64,000 bases of DNA from CAZUMH01 sp964621645 (lineage in GTDB: Bacteria > Zhuqueibacterota > QNDG01 > JAGLOF01): assembly GCA_964621645.1 (NCBI GenBank), contig CAZUMH010000008.1, positions 1 to 64,000 of the forward strand, in the 5' to 3' direction. Position 1 is the first letter of the stretch; the number at the start of each line of letters is the position of its first letter. Below are positions 44,789 to 53,529 of this stretch, piece after piece. The notes below the pieces were generated by a model. It did no database searches. It was not told the DNA's origin and saw only the letters and a list, made by a program, of their open reading frames with translations. The translations under genes and the position numbers were made by a program.

Positions 44789-46033
44789 TTAAATCTCCTG
44801 ATCCATATATACGTGGGCAAACACCATGGCATCATTCAGGATATTGGAGATCTTCGAGTATTCGTTGGGCGCGTGCAAGGTGTCATCCAGTGTGCACCAG
44901 CAGACAGCCGGAAGCCCTTTCTGGCGGAAGTAGGCCGCAACGGTTCCGCCGCCGATTCCCACAGGTTTGCCTTCCCGGCCTGTGACGGTTTTAATCGCTC
45001 TTGCAAGCGCTCCAACCGCGGGCGAGTCCATGGGAGTGGATGGAGGAGCCTGTTCCTCCTGAGGATATGTGAGTTCTATCTCCACTCCGAAGGACGATTC
45101 GACCTCATCAGCAAGAAGGCGGATTTGTTTCTTTACAGCAGCCAAATCATAAGATGGCAGGATACGGCAGTCATAGTAGACGACATCATTACCCGGAATC
45201 GTATTGATATTCTCGACATTACTCTCCTTCCGGGTCGGCTCAAAAGTGGAGATGGGGGGATTATAAAGTTCCTCCCGGGCGGCAAAAATCTGGTATAATT
45301 TTTCCATACTGGTGATAAAGTGAGCCGCGGCCTTATGGGCATTTATGCCTTTCTCAGGAGTGGAACCGTGAGTCTGTTTGCCTTTGGTGCTACATTTTAC
45401 CCAGAGGATGGATTTTTCAGCCACTTCAATCTCGATTCCGGCTTCATCGCCGGCATCCGGGATAATGATGATATCATCAGGACGGAAGAGATCCGGCCTC
45501 GTTTCCAAAACATATTGGATGCCGTATTTTGATCCCGTCTCTTCATCGGCAACCAGGGCAAGTCCCACATCCCATCGCGGCCGGATGCCGGCATCAAGCA
45601 AAGCTTTCATCGCCAGAAAAGAGGAAACGAATCCCTGTTGGTCATCTTCGGTGCCGCGTCCGTACAATCTATCGTCTTTTACGGTGACCGTGTAGGGATC
45701 GGTATCCCAGGAATCCAGGTTTCCCGGTGGAACGATATCCATGTGAGACATGATCCAGATTCGTCTCTTATCGGAAACACCCTTGAAAACAGCCATAATA
45801 TTGGGCCGGAATCCCGATTCCACCCGATCATCCGGAGCGTTGATATCGATTAGTTCATCACAGTTCAATTCCTCCAGAAATGAACGTATGTGTATTGACT
45901 TTTCCATCTCGCCCTGCCCGCCGTTTTCAGGACCTATAGCCGGGATCGCGGTCAGTTTTGTCTGCATTTCCACCACTATATCAGTGTAGGATTTCAGATT
46001 TTTATTTATCGTGGCCCGATCTTCACTGTTCAT
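44789..46033 (-). CDS. M20-family metallo-hydrolase
   Basis: 414 residues of the ArgE/DapE/ACY1 group. Metal-binding positions are readable: SHMDIVPPG (His and Asp), RGTEDDQQG (bridging Asp), the catalytic VADEETGSK (Glu pair) and DDTLHAPNE (His near the end). It hydrolyses an acyl-amino acid, dipeptide or related amide; the substrate is open. The ATG at 46033 has GAGG six bases upstream; a longer form from 46072 is possible but less likely. Two copies of GTAACAATTA 31 bases apart lie in front of the gene. Confidence 0.85.
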   Translation of the reverse strand: MNSEDRATINKNLKSYTDIVVEMQTKLTAIPAIGPENGGQGEMEKSIHIRSFLEELNCDELIDINAPDDRVESGFRPNIMAVFKGVSDKRRIWIMSHMDIVPPGNLDSWDTDPYTVTVKDDRLYGRGTEDDQQGFVSSFLAMKALLDAGIRPRWDVGLALVADEETGSKYGIQYVLETRPDLFRPDDIIIIPDAGDEAGIEIEVAEKSILWVKCSTKGKQTHGSTPEKGINAHKAAAHFITSMEKLYQIFAAREELYNPPISTFEPTRKESNVENINTIPGNDVVYYDCRILPSYDLAAVKKQIRLLADEVESSFGVEIELTYPQEEQAPPSTPMDSPAVGALARAIKTVTGREGKPVGIGGGTVAAYFRQKGLPAVCWCTLDDTLHAPNEYSKISNILNDAMVFAHVYMDQEI

Positions 46034-46055
46034 AAATAGCCTCATTGCTGAATTT

Positions 46056-46096
46056 TGACTTAATGGTAACAATTAGATTTATGTAAGTAACAATTA
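46056..46096. repeat. Direct repeat GTAACAATTA upstream of the M20 gene
   Basis: Copies at 46056-46065 and 46087-46096 are identical and 31 bases (three helical turns) apart in an AT-rich promoter region, a spacing compatible with a regulator bound on one face of the DNA. Confidence 0.5.
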
Positions 46097-46149
46097 TTTT
46101 ATCAGCAGTTATGATACAAAAGTACAACTTCAATAGCAACAAAAAAAAC

Positions 46150-46176
46150 TTGCCTTTTATTCATATTTTTTATAGA
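46150..46176 (+). promoter_or_regulatory. Promoter of the tRNA gene
   Basis: TTGCCT at 46150-46155 and TATAGA at 46171-46176 with a 15-base spacer (16 if the -10 is read one base later). A start near 46183 puts the tRNA 5' end about 10 bases in. Confidence 0.45.
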
Positions 46177-46192
46177 TTCATTGGATTTGCTT

Positions 46193-46265
46193 GCCCCAGT
46201 AGCTCAGAGGATAGAGCCGCGGTTTCCTAAACCGTGGGTCGCAGGTTCGATTCCTGCCTGGGGTA
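46193..46265 (+). tRNA. tRNA-Arg (anticodon CCU)
   Basis: 73 bases. Acceptor stem 46193-46199 with 46258-46264 (GCCCCAG/CTGGGGT, first pair G-U), D arm GCTC/GAGC, anticodon arm GCGGT-TTCCTAA-ACCGT with anticodon CCT, variable region GGGTC, T arm GCAGG-TTCGATT-CCTGC, discriminator A. The CCA end is not encoded (ACG follows). It reads AGG codons. Confidence 0.95.
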
Positions 46266-46326
46266 CGGGATAGGGGAGACATCACGTCGTATTGTTGTTG
46301 TCTTTAATTGTAAAACGGGGGAGTGT

Positions 46327-46710
46327 ATGAAACCAAAGATTTTAGTGGTCGATGACGTCGATACAATCGCAAGAGTATATGCCCGTTTTCTCGAGAGACA
46401 AGGATACGACGTGCATATAGCCTTTAACGGTGAAGAAGCCATAAGTCTGTGGGAGCAGATCAGGCCTGATTTGGTGATTAGTGATATTCGGATGCCGAAG
46501 ATGAGCGGTTTTGAATTGGCCAACAGATTGCGCAAGTTGAATCCCGAGCAGAAGATCATCCTGATGACGGGCTATGCGGACGAGGCGGAAGTACTGGAGC
46601 AGCAGGAAGCCCATGGATTTCCCTTTTTTACCAAACCGGCTGATTTGCAGACGACGGTGTCAAAAATTGTGAAAGACGTGCTGGAAGGAAATTACGAAGA
46701 AAAAAACTGA
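46327..46710 (+). CDS. Stand-alone receiver-domain response regulator
   Basis: 127 residues, a single CheY-like receiver. Conserved residues are D9 and D10 (metal), D53 (phospho-acceptor, in VISDIRMPKMSG), T81 and K103 (TKP). There is no output domain. It should be phosphorylated by a histidine kinase elsewhere and work by protein contact. I start it at the ATG at 46327 with GGGGGAG upstream; an upstream frame would run into the tRNA gene. It lies 61 bases after the tRNA and 29 bases before a TPR membrane protein gene. Confidence 0.93.
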   Translation: MKPKILVVDDVDTIARVYARFLERQGYDVHIAFNGEEAISLWEQIRPDLVISDIRMPKMSGFELANRLRKLNPEQKIILMTGYADEAEVLEQQEAHGFPFFTKPADLQTTVSKIVKDVLEGNYEEKN

Positions 46711-46739
46711 TTATTTTCGGTGGCGAAAAAGGATAAGGA

Positions 46740-47408
46740 ATGTTAAAAGCTCGTAAACGCATTAGCAAAAAAGAAATTAAAGAAGATAAACTGGTAACCC
46801 TGTACGGCCAGGGACAGCTGTTCTACAAACGATACGGACGGCAGATCCAAATCGGATTCACCGCCGTCATCGCTGTCCTGGTTATTTTGGTTCTTATGGC
46901 GAGGAGCAAGCGTTCAGCTAACAATGAAGCGGCAAGTCAGCTGGGAATCGCCGAATTCTATTACGTTGCGGAACAATACGACCAGGCTCTTTCCGATTTA
47001 ACAACTATTGCGGACACCTATACGGGAACTCCTGCTGCCGGTAAAGCCGTCTACTATATCGGAAACATCTATTTTTCACGGAAAGACTTAGAAAAGGCGG
47101 AAGAATACTATCAGAAGTATGTGAAAAGCTATGGGAGCGACCTTTTATTTACTTCAGCAAGTCTCGCTGGAATAGCGGCCTGCAGAGCAGACAAGCAAGA
47201 ATACAGTGAAGCAGCAGATTATTATCAGAAGGCCTGGAAGCAAAATTCCAATGGGTACATGGCCCCGTTCTATCTTAAGGAAGCGGCCCTTTGTTCTCAC
47301 CTGGCCGGTGATAATGAAAAAGCCGGAAATCTCTACAGACAGTTAAAGCAGCAATATGCTCAATCAACAGTGGCTGATGGAGTGGATTATCTTATCGATT
47401 CTATGTAA
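46740..47408 (+). CDS. TPR membrane protein of the YfgM/TPR_21 type
   Basis: 222 residues. A basic cytoplasmic head (1-35), one membrane helix (about 36-54) and an extracytoplasmic TPR domain (about 65-215) with three to four repeats (AEQYDQALSDL, KDLEKAEEYYQKY, QEYSEAADYYQKA, GDNEKAGNLYRQL). YfgM-like proteins assist the Sec translocon and periplasmic chaperones; that role is an inference. AAAAGGA precedes the ATG. It lies behind the receiver gene and is ended by a hairpin at 47423-47450. Confidence 0.85.
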   Translation: MLKARKRISKKEIKEDKLVTLYGQGQLFYKRYGRQIQIGFTAVIAVLVILVLMARSKRSANNEAASQLGIAEFYYVAEQYDQALSDLTTIADTYTGTPAAGKAVYYIGNIYFSRKDLEKAEEYYQKYVKSYGSDLLFTSASLAGIAACRADKQEYSEAADYYQKAWKQNSNGYMAPFYLKEAALCSHLAGDNEKAGNLYRQLKQQYAQSTVADGVDYLIDSM

Positions 47409-47422
47409 TGTGTCGGCAGAGC

Positions 47423-47450
47423 AGAGAAACGTTTCCGGTAATGTTTCTCT
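47423..47450 (+). terminator. Hairpin ending the receiver/TPR transcript
   Basis: Perfect 8-bp stem AGAGAAAC (47423-47430) with GTTTCTCT (47443-47450), 12-base loop. Only a partial U tract follows. Its last base overlaps the -35 box of the rimP promoter. Confidence 0.5.
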
Positions 47451-47478
47451 TGCATAGTTTAAAATATTTTATTATATT
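47450..47478 (+). promoter_or_regulatory. Promoter of the rimP-nusA-infB-pnp operon
   Basis: TTGCAT at 47450-47455, a 17-base A/T-rich spacer and TATATT at 47473-47478. The predicted transcript start is about 47485, immediately before the hairpin at 47488-47515. Confidence 0.65.
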
Positions 47479-47487
47479 TACAGCTGA

Positions 47488-47515
47488 AAAGTGGGTCTTC
47501 AAGCCCACTTTTTTT
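47488..47515 (+). terminator. Terminator-like hairpin in the rimP leader
   Basis: An 8-bp stem AAAGTGGG (47488-47495) with CCCACTTT (47504-47511), an 8-base loop and T7 in the DNA (47509-47515). It is in the form of an intrinsic terminator but lies within the first ~30 bases of the predicted rimP transcript, ending two bases before its ATG. It could stop readthrough from upstream genes, act as an attenuator, or protect the 5' end. Confidence 0.65.
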
Positions 47516-47516
47516 C

Positions 47517-48008
47517 ATGGAAAAACGAATAGTTATGAAAGAAGAAATTCTGGAGAAAATTAAAACGATAGCGGCCGATGAGGACTGCACCGTGATCGAC
47601 CTTAACATAAAGGGTTCCCGTTCAGGCGGATTGATTCAGGTATTTATCCACCGGGAAGGGGGTGTTACCCTTGACGATTGTTCAATAATCAGTCGCAAGG
47701 TGTCTCGCTATCTTGATGAAAAAGATGCGGAAATTCCATTTTCGACGTATCGATTGGAGGTCTCATCGCCAGGACTCGACCGTCCGTTGCAGACGACATC
47801 TGATTTTATAAGAAATGTCGGGCGAGAGATTGTTATTAAATACAGAAATGAAGGCAGAACCCTTTCCGCCCAAGGAAAGATTCTCAATCTGGATGATAAT
47901 GAAATCACAATCGAGGGGAGAAAAGGGGTAAGCAAAATCAACCGTGATGAAATTATTCAAGCAACCGTCACCGTTTCATGGCAGGATAAGGAGGATGGCA
48001 TTCAATGA
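47517..48008 (+). CDS. rimP: Ribosome maturation factor RimP
   Basis: 163 residues. It shows the RimP blocks VDLDDCSIISRKVSRYLDE-like (here VTLDDCSIISRKVSRYLDE) and YRLEVSSPGLDRPLQT, with the C-terminal SH3-like domain. It binds the 30S subunit late in assembly. The ATG at 47517 touches the leader hairpin; an in-frame ATG at 47535 gives MKEEILEKIK, which aligns as well with the family, and neither has a clear ribosome binding site. The stop overlaps the nusA start (ATGA). The order rimP-nusA-infB is near-universal in bacteria. Confidence 0.93.
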   Translation: MEKRIVMKEEILEKIKTIAADEDCTVIDLNIKGSRSGGLIQVFIHREGGVTLDDCSIISRKVSRYLDEKDAEIPFSTYRLEVSSPGLDRPLQTTSDFIRNVGREIVIKYRNEGRTLSAQGKILNLDDNEITIEGRKGVSKINRDEIIQATVTVSWQDKEDGIQ

Positions 48009-49240
48009 ATGTCAATATTGTTGAAGCGATTACACAAATAGCCCGGGAGAGAAATATTGATCGGGAATCGTTGAGCGAGATCCTTGAAAATATTTTTCTC
48101 ACACTTATTAAACGAAAATTCGGGACCACCGACAATTTTGATGTTTTTGTTAATATTGACAATGGTGCCGTTGAAATTTACCAGATGAAGAAAATCGTCG
48201 AAGAGGTCGAGGATCCAGTGACGGAAATCCAATTGGACAAGGCTCAGGAAGTTGAGCCGGATCTTGAACTGGGAGATGAGTATGGTGAGATTAGTGATCC
48301 TACTTGTTTCGGAAGAAGATTAATAACGACAGCCAAACAAACCTTGAATCAAAAAATAAGGGAAGCGGAGAAAGAAGTACTTTTCGATGAATTCAAGGAT
48401 CGTATCGGTGAAATCGTTGTGGGCGACATCCGACAGATAAACAGGGAAGAGGTGCTCATTTCAGTTGAGAATATGGAAGTCTCTCTACCCAGGAGAGAAC
48501 AGATATATAATGAACGTTATCATCGGGGTGAGACACTCAGGGCCATCATTAAGGAAGTGACAAAAACAAACCGGGGCCCTGAAGTGATTGTCTCGCGCAC
48601 CGATCTTCAACTGTTGATACGGCTTCTTGAAATTGAGGTTCCTGAAATCTATGATGGAATTATCGAGATCAAGAAGGTTGCCCGCTTCCCGGGCGACAGG
48701 GCCAAAGTAGCAGTATTTTCGAACGATCAACGGATCGATGCGGTTGGGGCCTGCGTCGGTCTTAAGGGAGTACGTATCCAGGCCATCGTGAAGGAATTGA
48801 ACAATGAAAAGATCGATGTCATTAACTGGAGCAGCGAACCTGAGATTTTCATTTCCCGAGCTTTAAGTCCTGCGAAACCCAATAATATTATTCTCAATAC
48901 AGAGGAAAAGACGGCCATCGCAATTGTCAGTGATGATCAGATATCGCTTGCCATTGGAAAAGGCGGTCAAAACAGGCAATTGGCCTCTTTGCTTACCGGT
49001 TATGAGATCACCACTGTCAACGAATCTGAATACATGTCGGATGAAGTCGAAGAAGAAAAACTGTTTCTCAGTGATATTCCTGAATTGACACCCGCATTGT
49101 TGGAGAAGATCACCTCCGCGGGATTTGAAACAGCTGAAGATATTCTGGAAGACGAAGGAGCTTCCTTATTGGAAATAAAGGGATTGGGTAAAAAGACGGT
49201 TGAGAAGGTTCTTTCTATTCTTAATAACTATTATGAGTAA
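48005..49240 (+). CDS. nusA: Transcription termination/antitermination factor NusA
   Basis: 411 residues: N-terminal RNA polymerase-binding domain (about 1-130), S1 domain (about 137-205), two KH domains (about 210-340, with VGACVGLKGVRIQAI and LAIGKGGQNRQLA) and a C-terminal helix-hairpin-helix (about 355-411, LLEIKGLGKKTVEKVLSI) instead of the two acidic repeats of E. coli NusA. It binds the polymerase and RNA and affects pausing and termination. In some bacteria NusA and its operon leader form an autoregulatory loop; the leader hairpin at 47488 is a candidate for this. Confidence 0.97.
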   Translation: MNVNIVEAITQIARERNIDRESLSEILENIFLTLIKRKFGTTDNFDVFVNIDNGAVEIYQMKKIVEEVEDPVTEIQLDKAQEVEPDLELGDEYGEISDPTCFGRRLITTAKQTLNQKIREAEKEVLFDEFKDRIGEIVVGDIRQINREEVLISVENMEVSLPRREQIYNERYHRGETLRAIIKEVTKTNRGPEVIVSRTDLQLLIRLLEIEVPEIYDGIIEIKKVARFPGDRAKVAVFSNDQRIDAVGACVGLKGVRIQAIVKELNNEKIDVINWSSEPEIFISRALSPAKPNNIILNTEEKTAIAIVSDDQISLAIGKGGQNRQLASLLTGYEITTVNESEYMSDEVEEEKLFLSDIPELTPALLEKITSAGFETAEDILEDEGASLLEIKGLGKKTVEKVLSILNNYYE

Positions 49241-49286
49241 GAATCGACAGCTGAGAGAAAAAAATAATTAAGCAGCGGAATCCATT

Positions 49287-51902
49287 TTGGACGAGAAAAA
49301 GGGTAACACATTGAAGAAGAAGAGAGTCTATCAGGTTGCGAAAGAATTTAATATAGCCAATGAAACCCTGATCGATTTTCTAAAGAAAAAGAAATTCAGT
49401 GTGCGAAATCATATGGCTCCTATTAGCGATGAGATGTATGATCTTGCCCTTGAACAGTTCAATGTGGAGAAAGAGCATGAGGAAAAAGCCTCGGATTTTC
49501 GCAAGAAATTGTTGGAAAAACAGAAGGTCGAAGAGGCGAGGCAAGCGGCGGTTAGAAACGAAATTAACGAGGTTCTTGAGCTTTCCAAGCGGGAAGTATT
49601 CACACCGGTAAGAACTGTCCGTAAGAAAGAGGACCACGTAGTAAAGGAGAAAGCCAAACCGGAACCGCCTAAAAAGGTGCCGGAAAAGGAGATTCCCGCT
49701 GAACAATCCGCTGAAATACCAGTGAAGGATAAAGAAAAGGCCGTCACCGAAGGAAAAAAGAAGACAGTAATTAAGATAGAAGAAAAAGAAAAGAAAACCG
49801 TCAAACCCAAGGAAAAAGCCGAAGAAAAGAAAGAAGCGGAAGAGAAGCCGAAACGCAAGCTCAAACGTAAACATAAGAAGGGCAAAGACGCCGAAGAAGA
49901 ACTCTCCCCAAAAGAATCGGCAAAGAAAAAAGGTGTTGCCAAGGCAGGGATTCAAGAAGGGGGAGCCGGAGATAAGAAGAAGCGTAAACGTCGCCGTAAG
50001 AAAAAACGTGAAGTTGTCATTGACGAAAAAGAGATAGAGGCCTCTATCAAGCAGACTCTGGCCAGGATGGAGGATACAGGCACAAAGAAAAAACGCCGGA
50101 AGAAGGATCGGACCGATTCAGAAGATGAGTTCTCAGAACTCAATGAGAATGTTATTAAAACGACGGAGTTCACCCCCGTAGCGGAACTGGCAAATCTGAT
50201 GAATGTCGATCCGTCCGAGGTAATAAAAGCATGTTTCAGTCTCGGGTTGATGGTTTCAATTAATCAGAGACTCGATAAAGACACAATAATAATGGTTGCC
50301 GATGAATTCGGATACGATGTGGACTTCCAGACAGTATATGGTGAAGAAAAGACGATGGTTGCTGATGTAGAAGAGACTGATGTCGACAATATGGAAGCAC
50401 GTCCCCCGGTGGTTACCATTATGGGGCATGTCGACCATGGCAAAACTTCATTACTGGATCGTATCAGAGAGAGTAATATTATCGCCGGTGAATCAGGAGG
50501 CATCACCCAGCATATCGGGGCCTATGCCGTTGAAAAGAATGGGAATAAGATTACCTTCCTCGATACTCCAGGACATGAAGCGTTCACCGCTATGAGAGCC
50601 CGTGGAGCTCAGGCCACGGATATTGTCGTTTTGGTCGTGGCGGCTGATGACGGTGTCATGCCGCAGACAGTGGAGGCAATCAATCATGCCAAAGCCGCCG
50701 GAGTGCCGCTGTTAATCGCCATTAACAAAGTGGATCTTCCAAACGCAAATCCTGATAATATTAAGAAGGAATTATCGTCGCAGGATGTTCTGGTAGAAGA
50801 TTGGGGAGGAAAGGTTCAGTGTGCCAATGTTTCGGCCAAGACAGCAGAAGGCGTAGAGCAGCTTCTGGAAAAGATCCTTTTGGAAGCGGAGGTACTTGAA
50901 CTGAAGGCCAATCCTCAAGGGCCAGCTCGTGGAGTGATCGTCGAAGCACGCATGGAAAAAGGAAAGGGAGCGGTGGCCACTGTATTGATTCAAAAAGGCA
51001 CTTTGACGGTTGGTGATTATTTCGTTGCAGGTACATGCAGCGGAAGAGTTCGCGCGCTTCTTAATGAGAGAGGAACGGGAGTAAAAGGTGCGGGACCATC
51101 CACTCCCGTGCAAGTTTTAGGATTCCCTGAAACACCGCAGGCGGGTGATACTCTTGCTGTCATGGAAAATGAACAGGATGCCAGGGAAATCAGCAGAAAA
51201 AGACAGCAGCTGGAACGGGAACAGAGTTTCCGGCAGCAAAGGAGGCTAACACTCGATCAGATCGGTAAACGCATCGCTGAAGGTGAAGTGAAGGAGCTGG
51301 CCGTTATAATCAAGGCTGATGTGGATGGCTCGAAAGAAGCTATTGCGGATTCACTTATGGAATTGAGCACAAGCGATGTTGCTGTAAAAATTATGCACAA
51401 AGGTGTCGGTGAAATAACTGAATCCGATGTGCTTTTGGCCGAGGCATCTGAGGCGGTTATTCTCGGATTTCATGTCACCGCGAACGCCAAAGCGAAAGAG
51501 ACAGCTCAAAAGGAAAAGATTGATATACGATTATATACGGTCATTTATGATATAGTCAACGATGTCAAGCTGGCGCTCTCAGGTCTTCTGGAACCGGATA
51601 TTGAAGAAGAGATTGAAGGAACGTTGGAAGTACGCCAGATATTCAGCGCCTCAAAAATCGGTCAGATAGCCGGCTGTCATGTCAAAACGGGTAAAATAAA
51701 CCGTAAAAATCGGGTACGGCTGATCCGGGATGATGAAGTCATTTTCGACGGAACAATCGCTTCGCTGAAACGGTTTACTGATGACGTGAAAGAAGTCACA
51801 GCCGGCTTTGAATGTGGTGTCACGCTGGAAGGTCATAACGATATCAGGGACGGAGATATTATACAGGCCTATAAACTTGTGGAAAAGGCCAGGAGTCTAT
51901 GA
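49287..51902 (+). CDS. infB: Translation initiation factor IF-2
   Basis: 871 residues. An N-terminal IF2N domain (KKRVYQVAKEFNIANETLIDFL), a ~200-residue Lys/Glu-rich linker with runs such as KRKRRRKKKR, a second IF2N-like domain (about 295-345), then the GTPase: GHVDHGKT (G1), DTPGHEAF (G3), NKVD (G4), and domains II-IV to the end. It brings initiator tRNA to the 30S subunit. The start is TTG at 49287; a TTG at 49311 (MKKKRVYQ) preceded by AAAGGG at seven bases is an equally good alternative. Confidence 0.96.
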   Translation: MDEKKGNTLKKKRVYQVAKEFNIANETLIDFLKKKKFSVRNHMAPISDEMYDLALEQFNVEKEHEEKASDFRKKLLEKQKVEEARQAAVRNEINEVLELSKREVFTPVRTVRKKEDHVVKEKAKPEPPKKVPEKEIPAEQSAEIPVKDKEKAVTEGKKKTVIKIEEKEKKTVKPKEKAEEKKEAEEKPKRKLKRKHKKGKDAEEELSPKESAKKKGVAKAGIQEGGAGDKKKRKRRRKKKREVVIDEKEIEASIKQTLARMEDTGTKKKRRKKDRTDSEDEFSELNENVIKTTEFTPVAELANLMNVDPSEVIKACFSLGLMVSINQRLDKDTIIMVADEFGYDVDFQTVYGEEKTMVADVEETDVDNMEARPPVVTIMGHVDHGKTSLLDRIRESNIIAGESGGITQHIGAYAVEKNGNKITFLDTPGHEAFTAMRARGAQATDIVVLVVAADDGVMPQTVEAINHAKAAGVPLLIAINKVDLPNANPDNIKKELSSQDVLVEDWGGKVQCANVSAKTAEGVEQLLEKILLEAEVLELKANPQGPARGVIVEARMEKGKGAVATVLIQKGTLTVGDYFVAGTCSGRVRALLNERGTGVKGAGPSTPVQVLGFPETPQAGDTLAVMENEQDAREISRKRQQLEREQSFRQQRRLTLDQIGKRIAEGEVKELAVIIKADVDGSKEAIADSLMELSTSDVAVKIMHKGVGEITESDVLLAEASEAVILGFHVTANAKAKETAQKEKIDIRLYTVIYDIVNDVKLALSGLLEPDIEEEIEGTLEVRQIFSASKIGQIAGCHVKTGKINRKNRVRLIRDDEVIFDGTIASLKRFTDDVKEVTAGFECGVTLEGHNDIRDGDIIQAYKLVEKARSL

Positions 51903-51906
51903 TAAT

Positions 51907-52188
51907 ATGCTGATCGGTGTGCTGAACGTTGAATTCAGATTGCCGGGAGCATCGTCACTGAAAGAAAAACGACTGGTAGTAAAGAGCCTAAAGACCCGCA
52001 TTCGCAATAAATTCAATGTATCGGTAGCAGAAGTAGATTTTCTGGATAAATGGCAGCGATGCGAACTCGGAATTGTCATGGTGGCCAACAGCGGGAAAAG
52101 AATAGAAGAGAGATTGAATGCCATAATTCAGCTTATTAATGGCGATCCCCGGATCGAAGTGCTGAAAGAAGATATGGAATTTATTTAG
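51907..52188 (+). CDS. YlxP/DUF503 family protein
   Basis: 93 residues of DUF503 (YlxP of B. subtilis). Signature: MLIGVLNVEFRLPGASSLKEKR at the start and FLDKWQRCELGIVMVANS in the centre. The fold is ferredoxin-like; family members sit between infB and rbfA in many bacteria and are thought to help ribosome assembly, but no activity is proven. The ATG at 51907 is four bases after the infB stop. Its stop overlaps the rbfA start. Confidence 0.9.
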   Translation: MLIGVLNVEFRLPGASSLKEKRLVVKSLKTRIRNKFNVSVAEVDFLDKWQRCELGIVMVANSGKRIEERLNAIIQLINGDPRIEVLKEDMEFI

Positions 52189-52544
52189 TGAAACGAAGAG
52201 TAAAGCTTGAAGGACAGATTCAAGCAGAAATAAGTGATATTATCCACTCCAGGCTGAAAGATCCCAGGATTGGATTTATTACGATAACCCATGTGCTATT
52301 GACCGATGATTTGCGTTTTGCGAAGATATATTATAGCATTCTGGGAAGCGAGGAGGAGATAAAAGAGAGCAGCCTGGGGGTAAAAAGTGCTCAAAAGTTT
52401 ATCCAGTCGGAAGTTGCAAAAAGGCTGGGATTGAGATTCGCTCCTATTTTGGAATTCCATTTGGATAAATCTCTGGAGCATCACCTGAGGATCGAAGAAC
52501 TCCTCCACAAGATCGACCAGCAGAAAAAGGATAGTGAAGATTAG
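52188..52544 (+). CDS. rbfA: Ribosome-binding factor A
   Basis: 118 residues of the RbfA KH-fold family: KLEGQIQAEISDIIHSRLKDPRIGFITITHVLLTDDL and a C-terminal LRFAPILEFHLDKSLEH are typical. It binds the 30S neck during cold adaptation and assembly. The start is a GTG sharing its first base with the DUF503 stop. Its end overlaps the nrnA start by 11 bases. Confidence 0.95.
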   Translation: MKRRVKLEGQIQAEISDIIHSRLKDPRIGFITITHVLLTDDLRFAKIYYSILGSEEEIKESSLGVKSAQKFIQSEVAKRLGLRFAPILEFHLDKSLEHHLRIEELLHKIDQQKKDSED

Positions 52545-53529
52545 TTCCGATTCAGATAAAACCGTCATTGCAGAACTGCGGCAATCCATCAAAGACTGTG
52601 TTGACCGACATACAAGATTTCTGGTGACTTCGCACATTAATCCTGATGGTGATGCGGTTGCCTCAACCTTAATAGTCGGTGAGTTGCTCAATACTCTTGA
52701 CAAGGAATATCGTATTGTTATAGCGGATGATGTCCCTCGCAAATTCGATTTCCTTCCCGGCATTGACTCCATTCAGAATACCGATTCGATTGACACTGAA
52801 TTTTCACCGGAAGTGGTCTTTGTCGTTGATGCCTCAACGTTGGGACGTCTGGGACAGACAATAACGCTCATTCCCTCCGATGCCAAGATAATCAATATTG
52901 ATCATCATACCAGTAATGAAGATTTTGGTATTTTTAATGTGATAGACAGCCGCCGCAGCAGTACCGCGGAGCTGGTTTATGAGGTTTTCTCCTGGTGGCA
53001 TCTGGAGATAAGTCCCCGTTTGGCGATGCAGGTCTATACCGGGATTATCTGTGATACGGGAAGATTCCTCTTTCCCAACACGAATCGAGAAAGTCTGGCT
53101 CTCAGTGCGGAGATGGTGGAAAAGGGTGCATCGCCTTCTCTTGTAGCCCAGAAACTCTATCAGAGGAATTCACAGGAAACCGTTCAGGCTTTAGGCGCTG
53201 CTCTTTCAACACTTGAGTTTTATTATGATGGGGCGGTGGCTTGCATACATCTTGAAAACGGCAGCGCTGATTCAGCGGGAGAGGTGGATACAGAGGGCTT
53301 TGTGGATTTTCTCCTCTCTATTGATATGACTGAAGTGCAATTTTTCCTGATTGAAAAAAAGCCAAGCATGTACAGGATAAGTTTCCGATCCAAACAATAT
53401 GTTGATGTAAATAAAATCGCCCAGCGCTTTGGGGGCGGAGGACACGTTCGGGCGGCGGGTTGTTATATAAGCGGTGAGCTTCGGGATATCAAGAAACAGA
53501 TACTCGACGCCATCGGAGAAGTGGTATGA
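52534..53529 (+). CDS. nrnA: DHH-family oligoribonuclease/pAp phosphatase NrnA
   Basis: 331 residues. DHH domain: TSHINPDGDAVAST (metal-binding His and Asp), VVDASTLGRLG and IDHHTSN (DHH block). DHHA1 domain at the end: FGGGGHVRAAGC, which binds the substrate. NrnA removes nanoRNAs and dephosphorylates 3'-phosphoadenosine 5'-phosphate. The start is a GTG inside rbfA, so it is translationally coupled. Position between rbfA and truB is common in bacteria. Confidence 0.93.
   Translation: MKISSDSDKTVIAELRQSIKDCVDRHTRFLVTSHINPDGDAVASTLIVGELLNTLDKEYRIVIADDVPRKFDFLPGIDSIQNTDSIDTEFSPEVVFVVDASTLGRLGQTITLIPSDAKIINIDHHTSNEDFGIFNVIDSRRSSTAELVYEVFSWWHLEISPRLAMQVYTGIICDTGRFLFPNTNRESLALSAEMVEKGASPSLVAQKLYQRNSQETVQALGAALSTLEFYYDGAVACIHLENGSADSAGEVDTEGFVDFLLSIDMTEVQFFLIEKKPSMYRISFRSKQYVDVNKIAQRFGGGGHVRAAGCYISGELRDIKKQILDAIGEVV

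Noticed and set aside
46193..46265. Integration site of a mobile element at the tRNA-Arg gene
   Set aside because: No integrase and no repeated copy of the tRNA 3' end was seen downstream; core genes follow at once.
49380..49955. Phe/Leu-rich minus-strand frames opposite the infB linker
   Set aside because: They are the reverse image of Lys/Glu-rich codons (AAA/GAA) in the IF-2 linker.
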